A DNA stretch of 64,000 nucleotides from Hansfordia pulvinata. Its lineage: Eukaryota; Ascomycota; Sordariomycetes; Xylariales. Numbering within the stretch: the stretch's first letter is position 1; each line of letters opens with the position of its first letter. Made by a program: the position numbers and the translations under genes. The stretch lies in the NCBI GenBank assembly GCA_006538405.1, contig BJKQ01000020.1, forward strand, positions 62,001-126,000, given 5' to 3'. The notes below the pieces were generated by a model, which saw nothing but the letters and a program-made list of their open reading frames with translations, was not told where the DNA came from and did not search any database. Positions 1 through 12,229 of this stretch are shown here, one piece after another.

Positions 1-1483
1 TGATAATTGTTCTCCTGTGTCTGCTTGCGGCGCTGCTTGGCTGCCTTTGCCAGTGAGTTGCCACGTCGCCTGGGCTGCTTAGGCTGCGCAGCGGGAGCCG
101 ATGGACCTCTGCTTCCGCTTTGGGTGGAATCGTCATGATGCGAAGCACCGGCTGAAGACAGATTAGCTGGCTTGAGATCGACATGACGAGCGAAGCGGTG
201 ATCAGTACCTGGTACAGGAGGATGCAGACGACCTCCCGTCATCTTCGATGGTGGGGTTCTGGACCCTGGCCAAGGAACTTTCTTTTCGACGAACGTGAAC
301 TGGCTCGATGAAGAAGGGCCGCTGATGCTCGGGTCGACCTGCTGCTGGAGCAGACCGATATTCTCCTGACCTTGAGATGATGACAGCTTTTCACCTGATG
401 AGACTGCGTCAGAGATGATACCACTGTATTCTGGATGATGAAGATGTGTCAGCTGTTGAACTGGCAAACCAAACGCGAGTGGGGTTAATGGTTGTATTTG
501 AAGGTTGGATGGGCAAAGGAAGGGGGCGTGCGCTCGTGGCAGTAGCCAGGGCTGGTCGCCTCTGCTGCTGCGCAACAAGCTTGACAGAGAAACAACAACC
601 CGCAGTGGCATCATTCAATGTGCAAGCACTCGCCGACTTTTCTAGGCGCTGCGGGGTCAAGGCGTGTGCGGGGCGAGTGAGAGTGAGGTGAATGAGTTCA
701 GGGCACGCAAACGCAGCGCAAACTGACCACGGAGTTTCGGGGACCGGCCAGGCCAAAGGCTGTTGGGGTCTGACAACGTCCTCAGTGGGCTTCTACCATT
801 GCGAACCCGAGCATATCTTCCTCTGCTCGACCCGGAGATGCCTTGGTTAGAAATCGCAGGGCCGGCGGTCTGGTAGTATGGCGCTGAAGCTACAGCAACT
901 GATTCAGGACCATCCTCCTCGACCGATGCTGCAGCCGACAAGACCCCAAAAGTGGCCTGATCGTTCAGTGAATGCGTACCGTTCAGTATCACTTCCCCCG
1001 CTGTCGGTATCTTCCTTTTCTTCTTATTGTTTGTATTCTCAAAGGAATCGTAGCCATCTGTCGAAGGTGGCAGAGAGGAAGGCTGAGGCGCACTTGGTTG
1101 GCGAAGCTGGCTGGGACGCGGCGTGCCTCGCAAGGGCAAAGGGGTCGGAACATCGTGGAATTTACGAGAGCCCTGCGCCCTCCGTGACCGCATTAGCGGG
1201 GTCTCTTCTTGGCTTTTCGTCTCCGACACAGCCGTTGGCATAAGGGCTCATGGGTGGCCTCTGGGGGTGTTTCTCGGCCGATGAAACTGGGGGGCTCTGA
1301 GCCCGGAACGGGAGGCTCGTCCTTGGTGTTCCAGGGATACGCAAATAATGGCACGCCGCTTCCTGGAGCCGGAGGGTAGGGAATCGCGTCTGCTACATCA
1401 GGAGTGAGCCGTTCCCGCAGCCGACGCTTGGGTAGTGGCCGTATAGGCCGATCCGGAAACAGAGAATGTGGTTCGGGGGGCAT
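1..1483 (-). CDS. Serine-rich conserved fungal protein, 3' end cut by window edge
   Basis: The gene starts at the ATG at 1481-1483 and runs off the left edge. The N-terminus (MPPEPHSLF, then a basic RPLPKRRLRERL stretch) and a later KKKRKIP segment look like a fungal family I loosely recall as annotated 'nuclear RNA binding protein'; that recollection is weak and no known RNA-binding domain is visible. An intron at about 431-727 (donor GTCAGT, acceptor TCCAG) joins the middle exon to a C-terminal exon (430 to 1) rich in Ser, Gln and Pro and ending in basic clusters, which suggests a nuclear, largely disordered protein. The reading frame slips by one base within about 1200-1260. One missing C in the run at 1244-1246 would restore a continuous frame, matching the pattern in three other genes here. 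No good intron explains this shift. The gene is fairly sure; the function is not. Confidence 0.65.
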
Positions 1484-4400
1484 TCTGGCTGGAAATCCTG
1501 ACGACCCAGGGCAGTGTACTGTTAGCCGCAGACTGCATATATAATATCTTACGGGAAGTTTCCAGGAATGATGGGGACTGAGGGCAGCGGGCGTCTGTCC
1601 AGCCCATTACGAAACAATTGAATCGGCCTGAGTGCAGGAGGGGTGGCGGCGCAGCGCTCGCTGCCGCCCACGCGTAACGAGCAACCTAGTGCATCGAAGA
1701 GGGCGAGCCTCGGCCATAGAGGTGAAGAACAGAGGGGTGGTCATACCCATCACATAGCAATCCAATACAGACAGTCCAGCTGCCTCGATCAAAAGGGGTG
1801 GACCGATCCAACGTTTGCGAAGCAGTGAATCTCACGAACCACCCGAAGACCTAGTGGCTGGCGGTCGCCGGTTTTGACTAAGAACGCAGTCGGTGCGTAC
1901 GTCTCCGACTACAGTCGAGCGATGTCGGAGTTGGAAGGCAGCAGACGAGCCAGGTGGCAGACAGCAACTGGCATTAACACAAATGTTAGCTGAGTAGTTC
2001 CGGCGCAGAGCGACGCCGAGTCCCGCCTGCTGGCTCAAAGGAAACTCTGCAACCAGGTTCAGTCGGTGGATGGAAGGGCCCTGTTTCATTAAAAGGGGCA
2101 AAACCACACAAGGCCCGGGTTGACGGGGCTTCTCTGCTACCGCCAGGTCCGTCTGCGAAAGATCGTCTCGTGTGTTGGGAAGGGAACGCAATTGGGGAAG
2201 TCATAACAGCTTCGGGGCACAGCAGACGAGCAGCCTTGGGGCCTCGGTGTGAACGGAGAACCTGAGGGCTCGCTGAACACCCATGAACCTCTTACTGGCA
2301 GGGGTAGAGGACGGCTCTGTTCTCGAGTGTTGAGGAAATGAAGAACGAGAAGTCAACACATACGGGTCCGACAGCTCTCAGGGCAGCCTCTTCAGCTTTC
2401 AAGCTCTCTGCTAACAGTAGCAGCCGGCGTTCAAGTAAATTGCTTGCTGGGGCGCGCCGAAGATCTGGGTGAAGCACGTATCGAAGCTCGTAAGATCTTG
2501 AGGAGCAGCGGCGCCAGGCGGCACACAGCGAAAGTGTCCTGTCGAAAAAGCATGCAGGCCCGACCCGGCGGGTGTTGACGAAGGCGAAGGCGGCGACTTG
2601 GGTGAACTGGGGCCGAATCGGCCAAGGGCAATATGAGCGCGGTTCTGGGACCGAGGCGGCCCAACTGTGTGATACACGGTCGGGCTTGAGCAGGGCGCGG
2701 GGGTGCGGGCAATGGTCGGAGAGTTCGTCGGCTCGCAACTCGTGTCGGCAGGGTCAGTGGAGATGCCGGCGTGGTGTTGGTGCGGGTGGTTGTCTGGGCC
2801 GAGGCGGAAGCAGGAGGGCTGGGGGCGGTCGTTGTCGAGGGTGATGGCCAGGATTTTCAAGGAGCCTTGGGAAGTTCGAGAGACAGGGCGAAGATGGCGA
2901 AGAGAGGCGGGAAGACGGCGAGCGAAGCAGAAGGGGCGTCGGCGGCCGGGTTGAAGATGAGCAGGGGCTTGGGCTTCGTTAGACCTAGGCGAGCGAGGCA
3001 AGACGTAAGAACGAATATGTGGAGGTGTGTGGTCGGATCAGGGCGGGCAGGCGGGCGGGCAGGCAAGTGGAGGGCGGGCGCTGCGATTGGCAGCCGACGG
3101 GTTCCAGCCCAAGTACGGGTACGGTACGTACAATGACTGCTTGCCCAGGTTCTGGGTGCCTGAGAGGGCGAACCCAAGGTACCAGCTACTCGAGCCCCTT
3201 CCGAACACGCAATCTATCGTGAATTGATCATTTCCACGATTAGTAGCAAATTGCATTACAGTATTGAACCTCACCCGAAGCCCGCTGCCCGCCGCCGTAT
3301 ACACGCCCTACACATCGGTATGGATACGGAAATCAGTATCTTGAGCTCTGGCCGTCGCCTCGACATCTGAACACATTTGGCGGCGCGCCTCCATGACAGA
3401 CGGATCCCCACCGCCAGGAATAATGGAGATGAGCCAGCCGGGAGCTGTCGTGTACGAGTAGACCCTCATCCAACCCATTCAACGGGCCACAAGCCCGGGG
3501 CAAACCAGCTTCATCAGTGCATGGCAGCCAGGCGTCGATTCATGCCCAGAGTGAGGTATACGGTACCCCCGTCCAAGATGGTGGCAGCATGGCTTGGTCA
3601 TTGGTGTTTCGCTGTGGCCCACTGACGAGACATTTCATGAGCTATTCAGCCAGGCAAAGCCCGCACGCACGACACACCAGGACCCCTTGCTAATAATAAA
3701 CCCACCTCGACAGACTCGTACGGAGCAGCGACCAAATTCACGGCCAGCAAGTACCAGCTTCGAGTACGAGTACTCGCTCACACGCGTGCCACTGGGCGAC
3801 ATACAGATGGTCGGGGCATTGTTCATTTCGCCATTAATAAGCCGTCCGGTGACCTACCTGAATTGCGCGGGGGGGCTGTCGTCATCCTGGCTATATCATT
3901 ATCCGTACTTCGCGCACACAACGGTTAACTTATTGGCTTGCCCGCCCAGTCCACGGGCCTTGTAGTCCGCTCCATCCGCAGGTTCGTATCAAAGCCAGAC
4001 AGAGCGCTGCAGCCATGGCCCCGAGTCTCAAAGCATCGAACATGAAACTTCTGGTACGCTCTGTGAGCATGCCCAGTTCAGCTGTACCGCAAGCATATTC
4101 ATAAAGATCGACTTACGCCGCAAAATCGCATCTCAAGTCGGTCACAAACGACCCGTTGGCTGCAGCAACGCATTGGTAAACGGATACCTATTCGGCTTCA
4201 AATGTGCATGGTGGAACCCAGCACCGAGGCCAGACTGACCATGGGAGGATCACCGGTGCCGACCGGAAGCTGGACGGCCACCAGACAAGGTATTGTCCAG
4301 TGCTGACCAATGGTCCAGCCAATGAGTGCACAGGTGGATATTGCCGATTGCCATCCGACTAACTGGGGCATTGCCCCGCGTCCGCTTTCACTCTGTGCCG

Positions 4401-6058
4401 CAGTAAGAAAAGGGACATGACGAGTCCGTCGTCGCGATTATTCCGCCTTCCAAACTTCCACCGCGTCTAATACGTACCCGCTCTTGTTCCTGTGATGTTC
4501 TGACCTGAACCGAAGCCATGCCGAGCTTGCTCGTAGCCTGAAGCAGGCGTGCATTTTGCAGCTGGCGTTCCCAGATCTCGGAGCTGGTCTCGAGAAAAAT
4601 GTTCCGCGATGTAAGCGTTGTGCTTTGGAGTCACTAACAACAGCTGGTCTTGGAACCCTAAAATGGCTTCATGCATGGAAGTAAATTTGGCCTGACAGTT
4701 CCGCGAAGTGAAGCAATCATAGGCAGCAGGAACCAATAACATTGACTCGTATTCACAGTAGGTAGGCAGGTGATTGCTGCAGCTATGGGCTGTCGGAACA
4801 GACATACACCATCAGCCCAACGGGCAAGCTGGGCACACGAAGCTACAATAAGGCCTCGAAAGTTTTCTCGCATTATGAGTCTGGATAATCGCCGATTTGC
4901 TGCGGATATGGCAGCGTCGAGTCTTTCTGAACACATTGGCCGAAGAGTGGTACTTTGAACTCTGCACAGGTCGGTACCTAGCTCTCACATCGGGATTCGA
5001 AAGATGGCATATTTAAAAGGTGGGGTTGATGCGGAATGTGAAGACGAGTGCCTCGACGCGATGCGGCGCTGTAAGACACGGATTTCGAGGTCCGGGTACC
5101 TGACGTACTGGCTGTAGTGCTCGGGATAGACAGACCGTGTATTCATGAGTTTGCAGCAGTCAGCAAGCTCTATAAAGGCGTAGTCAGATGATCGTGCACT
5201 TTAGCATGGGTACTTCGAGCCCGGCTGTGTCTCAGCCTGCAGACACGTACTGAGCCACCCGTTAAGGTCAGGGGACCGGTCACGGATTGACAAACCGCGG
5301 CGCGCCCTACAGGCCCGGCCCAGTGCTGGGGACGCCTGTTTTCCAGGGCTCATAGGTTCCATGTTGGAAGTTCACCTGGGCGGGTCGCCCACCTCCGGCT
5401 GCCGCTCCACTCCATTCCTTGTACAGCTGCCGCCGCTAATCGCACTGCCGCCGCCGCTGTCTGGTTCTGTCTCCCGTCGCCAGATGGACAGGCCTCTCCC
5501 GTCTACTCACCTCCCCCTCCTCTGCTTCTTCCCTCACCCAAGCGCAGCCCTCGCACACCCCGTCGCCGCCTTCCTCTCCCCAATGGTCATGCTGCCTCGC
5601 CAACTCGCGGCTTTCGAAACAACGACGACGCTAGATCACTGCCGTCTCTAGCCCGTCTGCCCGTTCGCGCAGCCCCGATCTCGTCGACCTACCTGACGCG
5701 AATGAGAAGCCATTTCCTGACTCTCGACTCTCGGCCTTACCTCGCCTGCTTGCGAGCCAACCCGCCGCCTTACTCTCACATTGGTCACGGCACGCACGGC
5801 ACGCACGGCACTCGCTAGCTGCGCCAGCTCCCATCTCGAACAGTTTCCAGTTGGCACTGGCCCGGGCGGACCAAAGCGCGTGTCGCCAGGCCCCTCTAGC
5901 CGCTGCGCTTCTCGCAGTTCCGTCCTTGACCTCTGCTTCCCTCGGCGTCTCGCTTTTGCATTGCACTTAGCAGGTGCTAGCCTGGCTGCCATTCCGCGTC
6001 GCCCTCGCCTCGCCCGTCCGACTTCTCTCGCTTCTTCCTCTTCCCCTCCATCCAAGCG
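1484..6058. other. Gene-poor stretch; pyrimidine-rich leader at its right end
   Basis: No open frame here has a recognisable protein signature, believable splice sites or coding-like composition. It holds a GGGC/GGCA-rich simple stretch at about 3046-3068 and a palindrome-like motif at 3761-3776. From about 5360 to 6058 the + strand is strongly C/T-rich, as expected for the promoter and 5' leader of the PHD-finger gene that follows. A 196-residue open frame at 2411-3001 (-) was considered and not accepted. Confidence 0.6.
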
Positions 6059-8469
6059 ATGGCCGACTCTGCTAGTCGCCGATCCGCTCGAGCGAGAACC
6101 ACGCACCCCCAATTGACCAACACAAGCGCATCCACGCCGTCCTCTACCTCTGCCTCTGCCTCTGCCTCTGCATCGGCATCTGCATCTGTGCCCCCGCGCT
6201 CCGACCGCGACCGCAGCACCCGAGCCTTCGCGAAAACGGGCTCCCCCATAAAATCCACCCGCAGCGCCTCGGCCTCTCTGTCCTCGGAGCCTCCAGATGA
6301 CTTAGCGTCCCTCAACACCAACGGAACTGCCACCGACGACAGCATCGCCCGCCGCCGAAGCGCACGCGGAAACAAAGACGACGAGCGCGACGTGAAGCCA
6401 ATCCTTCCCATGGCTGGAACGCCCCCGAACTTGCCCACGGGCGCGTCCTCCTCCGCCCTCAATGGCCCCAGCGCCACCCACAGCGACTCGAATCATGGCA
6501 CCACTGCTGGTATCGGGCAAAGCACAGTCCACAGCTTGGAATCTTTCGCTGGCATGGGCCCTCACAGCGATGAAGCCCAGGAGGACGACGAGGCCGTTCG
6601 CTGCATCTGCGGCCACGATGACTATCCCGGGGCCCCGCCCTTCGACCCAGACGCCAAGTTTGGTCTCAGAGACGCCGCCGACTTCGAGCGCATCTTCGGA
6701 GAGATTACCGACGACATGGCTGGCAATTTTGTGCAGTGCGAGATCTGCAACTCGTGGCAGCACAGTGCCTGCGTAAGCTTCACTACGGAAGAGTCTAATC
6801 CTGACGACGTTGAGTATTTCTGCGAGCAGTGCCGCAAGGACTTGCACATGGTTTACACCTCAAAGAACGGGTATGTTTTCCTTTTTCCTTGCGGTTCCAC
6901 TCCTCTGCCAATCCGGCCCTGCAATCGTCGTAGGCCGCTTGCGTGTGGCGGAGCGCTTACGGTCAGCCCTGCGACGATCAATCGCACCCTGCTTGCAACT
7001 TGGAGCCTCGCTAGGGGTTGCATACTTGTCTTCCACGCTCCTGGCCTCCGGCCTCCCCTCTTTCCCACCGCCTCTTTTATCATGGCGCAACTGAACGCTG
7101 ACACAATGCCTCGCAGCCAAAAATACTCGATTTTCCTCCCCATTCACCGCACATCACGCGCCGCCTCCCGAGCTGCCTCCGCCGCCAAGGAGGCCACACG
7201 CTCTCACTCACCCAAGCCACCAAGTTCGAAAAGTTCGCGCGCTGCAGCTGCGGCTGCTGCCGCCGCAGCCACCTCGAAGCGTCGCTCAACGATGAACAGC
7301 CGCGATGCCGCGTATGACGAAGAAGAGCAGCTGCGCCGCGCTATCGAGGCTAGCAAAGAAGATGCCATCTCTGAAGAGCCCGAGGTTGCGCCACCCCGGC
7401 GTCCCAAGAGGGGCAGGGATGAGAGTGAAGAGTAGGTGCCCCGTTAGAATTTCATCACATCCCAGCCGGTTACTGATTGGCCGCAGAAAAAGCGAAAGTA
7501 TCAAACGGCAGCGCACGAACTCCAGGTCGCAATCACCTCCAGCTGAACCGATGCAATCGGCAAGCCAGGACGAGTCAGACGAGGAAGGCACTCTCAGGAA
7601 CGGGTCCAAGAAGTCCCGCAATCCTATCAAACCCACGCGCGAGAAGTCGGAGAGGGACGAGAGACGAGAGGAACAAGAGCGAAAGCGTGCCGAGGCGGCT
7701 AGCAAACGTAAGGGGCGCGCTGAGCGTCGGCGAGTCGATGGTGAGTGTCTCCATGCACATTGTTCTCTGGCCGATTCTAACTGACAAATTTTGAACAGAT
7801 TCGGATCCCTCCGATGAACAGCCTATGGCTACCCGCGCAGTCGTGACGCGAGCAAGCGAATCGGTTCAGCCACCCGACCCGCCGCCCTCGTCACAGCCAG
7901 CGCCCGATACACCGCCTCCAGCCGAGAAGCCCGTGGCTTCGAGCAAGAAGAAAGCTCCGAACCACGGCAAGAAAAAAGGGCGTAACCAATACACCAAGGA
8001 CCGAGACAACAATGATCATGAGGGCTCGCCCGCCAGATCCATGTCGCGCAATGCCGAGGATAACGGCGCGACATCACACCCGACGAAGTCAACCTCCCAC
8101 GAGACAGGCCATGGCAGCGGTGCGACCATGACAAAAAGTAGCGGCAAGTCCAAAGGTGGCATGAACTCTAAGGTGTCTATGGGCGAATTGAAGAGACGCG
8201 CCAATCTCATGTTTGAGTACATCTCGAGAACGCAACTGGAACTCGTCAATGAACCGTTGGCGGAGTTGAAAGAGGCGGTCGCAGCCTTGGACAAGCAAAC
8301 CAAGGGGGACAAGGACCAAGACGCACCGCCGAACGGGGACTCGAGTCACCAAAGAGACAGAGGCGGCAACAGTCTGTCCTCCGAGTTCAAGGACCTGAAC
8401 TGCATCGAAATGATGGATGTCCTGTCTCGGGACATCATGAGATGGCAGAAAGAGTTTGCGCCCTCGTAA
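6059..8469 (+). CDS. cti6: PHD-finger protein, Cti6-like (Rpd3L histone deacetylase complex)
   Basis: Four exons: 6059-6870, 7117-7431, 7487-7740 and 7799-8469 (donors GTATGT, GTAGGT and GTGAGT; all acceptors CAG), giving about 683 residues. A Ser/Ala-rich N-terminus leads to a PHD finger at residues about 181-258. It starts with a CICG pair, followed by a long linker with acidic residues, then QCEIC, WQHSAC and FCEQC, a zinc-binding C4HC3 pattern. The spacing, with a roughly 40-residue insert after the first Cys pair, is typical of the Cti6 family, which binds methylated H3K4 and links the Rpd3L histone deacetylase to promoters. Downstream are a poly-Ala tract, a basic coiled region (KSERDERREEQERKRAE) and a conserved C-terminal helix region (GELKRRANLMFEYISRTQLE). 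The start is the first ATG after a pyrimidine-rich leader. Family assignment is confident; complex membership is inferred. Confidence 0.88.
6871..7116 (+). other. Intron 1 of the PHD-finger gene
   Basis: GTATGT donor and TCGCAG acceptor, 246 bp, longer than most introns here. It is open in frame, so a naive ORF reads through it with low-complexity sequence. Removing it joins the end of the PHD finger region to a Q-K-Y-S-I-F segment in frame. Confidence 0.8.
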
Positions 8470-9114
8470 GCATCCGGAGGCGCCCAACGCAAGATGCGGC
8501 ACTCTTCTGTTTTGTATACCGATATGTGTGGCCGGATGGTCGATAGGTTCTGGCGTTCATCTCGGCTGCTTTTGAGATACCCCGCGGCCTTTCTTTGTAA
8601 CTATACTTACCGATTTCCGCTGTACACTGCTTTTCCTTGAGGATCCTTTGCTTTATCGAGCGGGCTTGCTGGTGACGATTCGGCACTCTATTGGTTGGGA
8701 AATGGAGGGGAGGAGGGGACGAGGCCATTGAGGATGGCTTCTTGTCTTGCCTTGCGGGGAGAGAGGCTCCTACAGTAGCAGGGGCAGTCCCGTGTGCACG
8801 ACGTGCATTGACAAAAGGAACGATGCAACAAACAGACCATTGAGATGCCATCTACGGATATTTCACTAGTCCGAGCTTTACCACACGCGCAAAGCAATGT
8901 GGTAACCCATTTTCGAGCAGCGTGGCCATTGAACACGAGGCGTGAACGTAGAAATCCCTGGGCGTACAATTCAGACGTGGTATATACAGCATATTTTACA
9001 TATACACGAACAGGGCGGCAGTCTGACAGCGCAGTTCGGTGAGAGGCAGGATGAAAAGTGCGTTCACATAATCTGAACCCTGGACGTCCAGCTCGCCGGG
9101 TCAGCGCGAACTGA
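8470..9114. other. Convergent 3' intergenic region
   Basis: Lies between the ends of the PHD-finger gene (+) and MTG1 (-), so it holds two 3' untranslated regions. I see no gene here. Confidence 0.6.
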
Positions 9115-10428
9115 TCACGCGCCCGGCACCGAGGCCGCGCCGTCGGCGGCACCACTGTCGGCGGCGGCGGCGCGCTTGGCCGCGTGGCGGGCCTTGCGGG
9201 CCTCCTTCTCGCGCTTACGAGCCTGGTTCATGCTACCGACGCCCTCGGCCTCGGCGGCGCGGAGACGCTCGTCCCAGGCGCGCAGGGCCTCGAGGCTCGA
9301 CGCATCGTCGAGCTGGAAGCGGCCCAGGTGGCCCGTCCGCCACTGCTGGATGACCCAGTCGGCGGCGGCGTCGATGGCCGGCTCGCCGCCCTTGCGGAGC
9401 TTGCCGGTCCGGCGGGCCACGGCGGCCAGCCACTCGTCCGGGTCGTTCGTCGGGCCGCGGGGCAGGTGCGGCCCGACGACGTCGGCATACAGGCGCGGGT
9501 CGCGCAGGTTGAGCTGGAAGAGGAGGTAGGCGGCGACCGTCTCGGCGGGGACCAGGCCGTCCTTGACGCAGCCGACGAGGGCCAGCTTGAGCATCGACTC
9601 GACGTCGCCGACGTGCGGGATGAAGACGCCCGGGGTGTCGACCAGGTACACGCCCTCGTCCTCGCCGCCCATGGAGAGGCCGCTGCCGAGCGGGGAAGAA
9701 GCAGCCGCGGAGGGCGTCGAGGTGGAGGGCTCGAGGATGCGCACTGGCGTGGACAGCTTGCGCGTGACGCCGGGCTGGGCGCCGGTGCGCGCGGCCTTGG
9801 CGCGCTGGGTGCCGGCGCGGCGCAGCGCGTTGAGGAGCGTCGACTTGCCGGCGTTGGGCATGCCGACGACGAGGGCGCGCAGGCCCAGCAGCGACGTGGC
9901 GCCGTGCCGCGCCGAGCGCTCCTTGATGACGGCCAGTAGGCGCCCCACGGACTTGGGGTTGGCCTCGTCCGTGAAGACGACCTGGGTGTTCCCGGGGCCC
10001 TGGGCGGTGGCGGCGGCGGCGGAGGGGGGGCCCGACGCGCCATATGTCTCGCCGGGCAGGGCGGGCTCGGTTATGAACGATTGGCCACGGTGGGAGTGGT
10101 AGTCGGCGAGTAGGTTCTGCTGGCGGACGATGGAGGCGCGGGCCGAGGCGGGGGCGCAAAGGTCGGCCTTTGTGTAGACGATGATGCGGTCGCGGCCCGC
10201 GAGGGAGGCCTCGAGCAAGGGGTTGGCCGAGGTCAGGGGCACGCGGCCGTCGCGGCACTCGAGGACGAGGCCGATGTTGGACATGATCTTGCGCATGGAC
10301 GACAGGGCGCTGACGTGGTGGCCCAGGAAGTAGGAGCGCGTGATGCTGGGGGAGACCTCGAAGACGCGCTTGGGCACGAAGGACGCGAGCGTCTCGGCGG
10401 ACCAGGCCGCCGCCTTTCGGCCGCTCAT
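9115..10428 (-). CDS. mtg1: Mitochondrial ribosome-associated GTPase MTG1 (YlqF/RbgA family)
   Basis: Single-exon gene of 437 residues starting at the ATG at 10426-10428. The GTPase motifs are circularly permuted as in the YlqF/RbgA/Mtg1 family. G4 (TKAD, residues 86-89) comes first, then G1 (GMPNAGKST, 189-197), G2 (PGVTR, about 220-224) and G3 (DTPG, 264-267). An Ala/Pro-rich insert lies between G4 and G1 (about 117-150). The N-terminal basic SITRSYFLGHH stretch matches the family. Mtg1 acts in late assembly of the mitochondrial large ribosomal subunit at the inner membrane. The C-terminus is a basic, Ala-rich tail. Codon usage is extremely GC-rich at third positions, giving long antisense open frames that are shadows. 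It is divergent from the NmrA-like gene. Confidence 0.93.
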   Translation of the reverse strand: MSGRKAAAWSAETLASFVPKRVFEVSPSITRSYFLGHHVSALSSMRKIMSNIGLVLECRDGRVPLTSANPLLEASLAGRDRIIVYTKADLCAPASARASIVRQQNLLADYHSHRGQSFITEPALPGETYGASGPPSAAAATAQGPGNTQVVFTDEANPKSVGRLLAVIKERSARHGATSLLGLRALVVGMPNAGKSTLLNALRRAGTQRAKAARTGAQPGVTRKLSTPVRILEPSTSTPSAAASSPLGSGLSMGGEDEGVYLVDTPGVFIPHVGDVESMLKLALVGCVKDGLVPAETVAAYLLFQLNLRDPRLYADVVGPHLPRGPTNDPDEWLAAVARRTGKLRKGGEPAIDAAADWVIQQWRTGHLGRFQLDDASSLEALRAWDERLRAAEAEGVGSMNQARKREKEARKARHAAKRAAAADSGAADGAASVPGA

Positions 10429-11206
10429 GGTGTGGGTAGAGGCGCGCCGCGCGGGCCGTTCAAATGGACAAGTCGATCAGGGGTGGCGTGGAGGCAAAGC
10501 ACCAGCGATCGCGCGGGGTCTATGCTGTCGAGGTCGGTGTGGTGGTGGGCGGCAAGGTGGCGTTGAACGAGAGGACGAGAACTCATGGTCCGCTAGGCGC
10601 CATGGTGGTGTGAAGCTATGGCGGTCGGTCGCTGGGTCGGGTGTCGCGGTCGGGTGTCGCGCGGCTTGGATCCGAGCGCGAGTGGACGTGGATAGAGAAC
10701 GGATGGACGAGCATTCCTATTGAACGCCGGGATGCCGAGGGGATCAGGCCGACCTCGCTGTCGCCCTCGACGTGATGATTTGGAGCCTTATCTTATCGCA
10801 GCTACGAGTTCAAGCGCTTGGAAGTACCCCTACGTGCCCTACTAGGTACGAGTACGAGGCTTCTTGTGAGACAGCCTGACGTCAGGCGTCCTTGAGGTGA
10901 GGCCGCGAACAGACGCACCATCTCTGCCCGTTGGCATTGGTGCATTGTAGATCCCATTCCGCAGCCACGCCAGCCCTCTGCTTACTCACGCTATCGCCAG
11001 GTTGACCCGAGACTCCGTTCATGACCAACCATGACCACATCGACGCGGTGAGGCCAGCTGTTAAGCAGGCAAGTACATGTAGGCGGCCCCTTCGTTTTAG
11101 CACACAGCACGGCGGCATCTTGCAGTGCTTCTACTCGTAGCTGCGGCACCTACAGCGTCGTCCCTCTGTGATATTCAGGAGCACCAGTCGTGTGTAGGCT
11201 TCCATC
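10429..11206. promoter_or_regulatory. Divergent intergenic region between MTG1 and the NmrA-like gene
   Basis: This 778-bp region carries the promoters of two divergent genes. It holds a motif-family copy at about 10845-10859 (GGTACGAGTACGAGG) and CTACTCGTAG at 11131-11140. There is no clear TATA box and no supported gene inside. Confidence 0.5.
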
Positions 11207-12229
11207 ATGGCCATGCACGTCGTCGTTGCTCCGGCCAGCACCAAGACCGCTGCGGCCGCAATCCGCTCCCTGCTTGCCGTCTCGGCCGCCCAGCATAAGC
11301 AGATCTACGTCAAAGCCGTCTACCGTAACCTGGACAAGGCGCCGCCAGAGTTCACCGCCCAGCCCAACTTTCAAGCCGTCCAGGGCGACATAGCGGACCG
11401 CTCCTCGCTCGACTTTGCCGGTGCCGACGCCGTGCTGACCATCACACCGCCCGTTTACGAGGCAGAGCCAGACATTGTCAAGAGGGCCGAACTTGTTTCT
11501 GACAACGTGAAGAGCGCCACAGAGGAGGCTGGCAGTATTCAGAAGCTGGTTCTTCTCAGCAGCGTCGGCGCCCATCTCCGAGAGGGCGTGGTGAGCCGCC
11601 ACCCCCAAACACACAACGCGCAGCCCCGACGCTCTCTTCCCCTCCCGCTTGTAGCTGACCGAGACCAGGGCGAGATCAAGACAAACAACGCCGCCGAACG
11701 CGTGCTTGGCACCGCCGGCGTCCCCGTCGTCACCTTTGTACGCTGCGCCTACTTCATGGAGAACTGGCTCATGTCAGTCGACAGCCTCAAATCGCAGGAC
11801 CCCTTCTTCTTCTCCACTGTCACCCCTGTCGATTACCAGTTCCCCATGATCGCTGTCCGCGACATCGGGTGCCAGCTCGCCTTGGACATTCTCGCCGACC
11901 AGGCGCCACCAAGATCGCCGTACATCTACGATCTCCAGGGCCCCAGGGACTACACCCCGCTCGATGTGCAGGCGGCCTTCTCGAGGGCCATGGGCAAAGA
12001 GGTGGCTATTAAACCAATTCAGCAGAACCAGCTGGAGGACTTCTACAGGCCCCTGTTCCCTCCCGAGATCGCCCCGTACTGGGTGGAAATGGCCAAGTGC
12101 TTCCTCCCTGGCGGCCCAGCAGTCGTAAATCTGCCACCAGAGGTAGACAGGGGTCTCGTCAGGGGTGTGACGGTGCTGGACGAGGCCATTCGGGATGCCG
12201 TTCGAGAACAGCTGGGTATTGCTGGTTGA
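11207..12229 (+). CDS. NmrA-like NAD(P)-binding family protein
   Basis: Two exons, 11207-11590 and 11669-12229, give 314 residues. The 78-bp intron (GTGAGC donor, CTGAC branch-like site, CCAG acceptor) has no stop and is a multiple of three. Removing it makes a family-like SSVGAHLREGVGEIKTN segment, so it is most likely a true intron. The fold is an extended short-chain dehydrogenase: an N-terminal beta strand (MHVVVAP), VKAVYRN at strand 2, a QGDIAD acidic loop, the SSVGA strand and GEIKTN, which is typical of NmrA/quinone-reductase-2-like proteins. The glycine-rich NAD(P) loop is degenerate: the expected GxxGxxG region reads APASTKTAAAA. The protein may therefore bind nucleotide weakly, as a redox sensor like NmrA, or not at all. 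Substrate unknown. Confidence 0.83.
   Translation: MAMHVVVAPASTKTAAAAIRSLLAVSAAQHKQIYVKAVYRNLDKAPPEFTAQPNFQAVQGDIADRSSLDFAGADAVLTITPPVYEAEPDIVKRAELVSDNVKSATEEAGSIQKLVLLSSVGAHLREGVVSRHPQTHNAQPRRSLPLPLVADRDQGEIKTNNAAERVLGTAGVPVVTFVRCAYFMENWLMSVDSLKSQDPFFFSTVTPVDYQFPMIAVRDIGCQLALDILADQAPPRSPYIYDLQGPRDYTPLDVQAAFSRAMGKEVAIKPIQQNQLEDFYRPLFPPEIAPYWVEMAKCFLPGGPAVVNLPPEVDRGLVRGVTVLDEAIRDAVREQLGIAG

Noticed and set aside
2411..3001. 196-residue open frame on the - strand
   Set aside because: Pro/Ser-rich with no domain, no leader or splice signs, and overlapped by equally long frames on the other strand.
9184..9939. 251-residue open frame on the + strand
   Set aside because: Antisense shadow of MTG1 caused by strong third-position GC.
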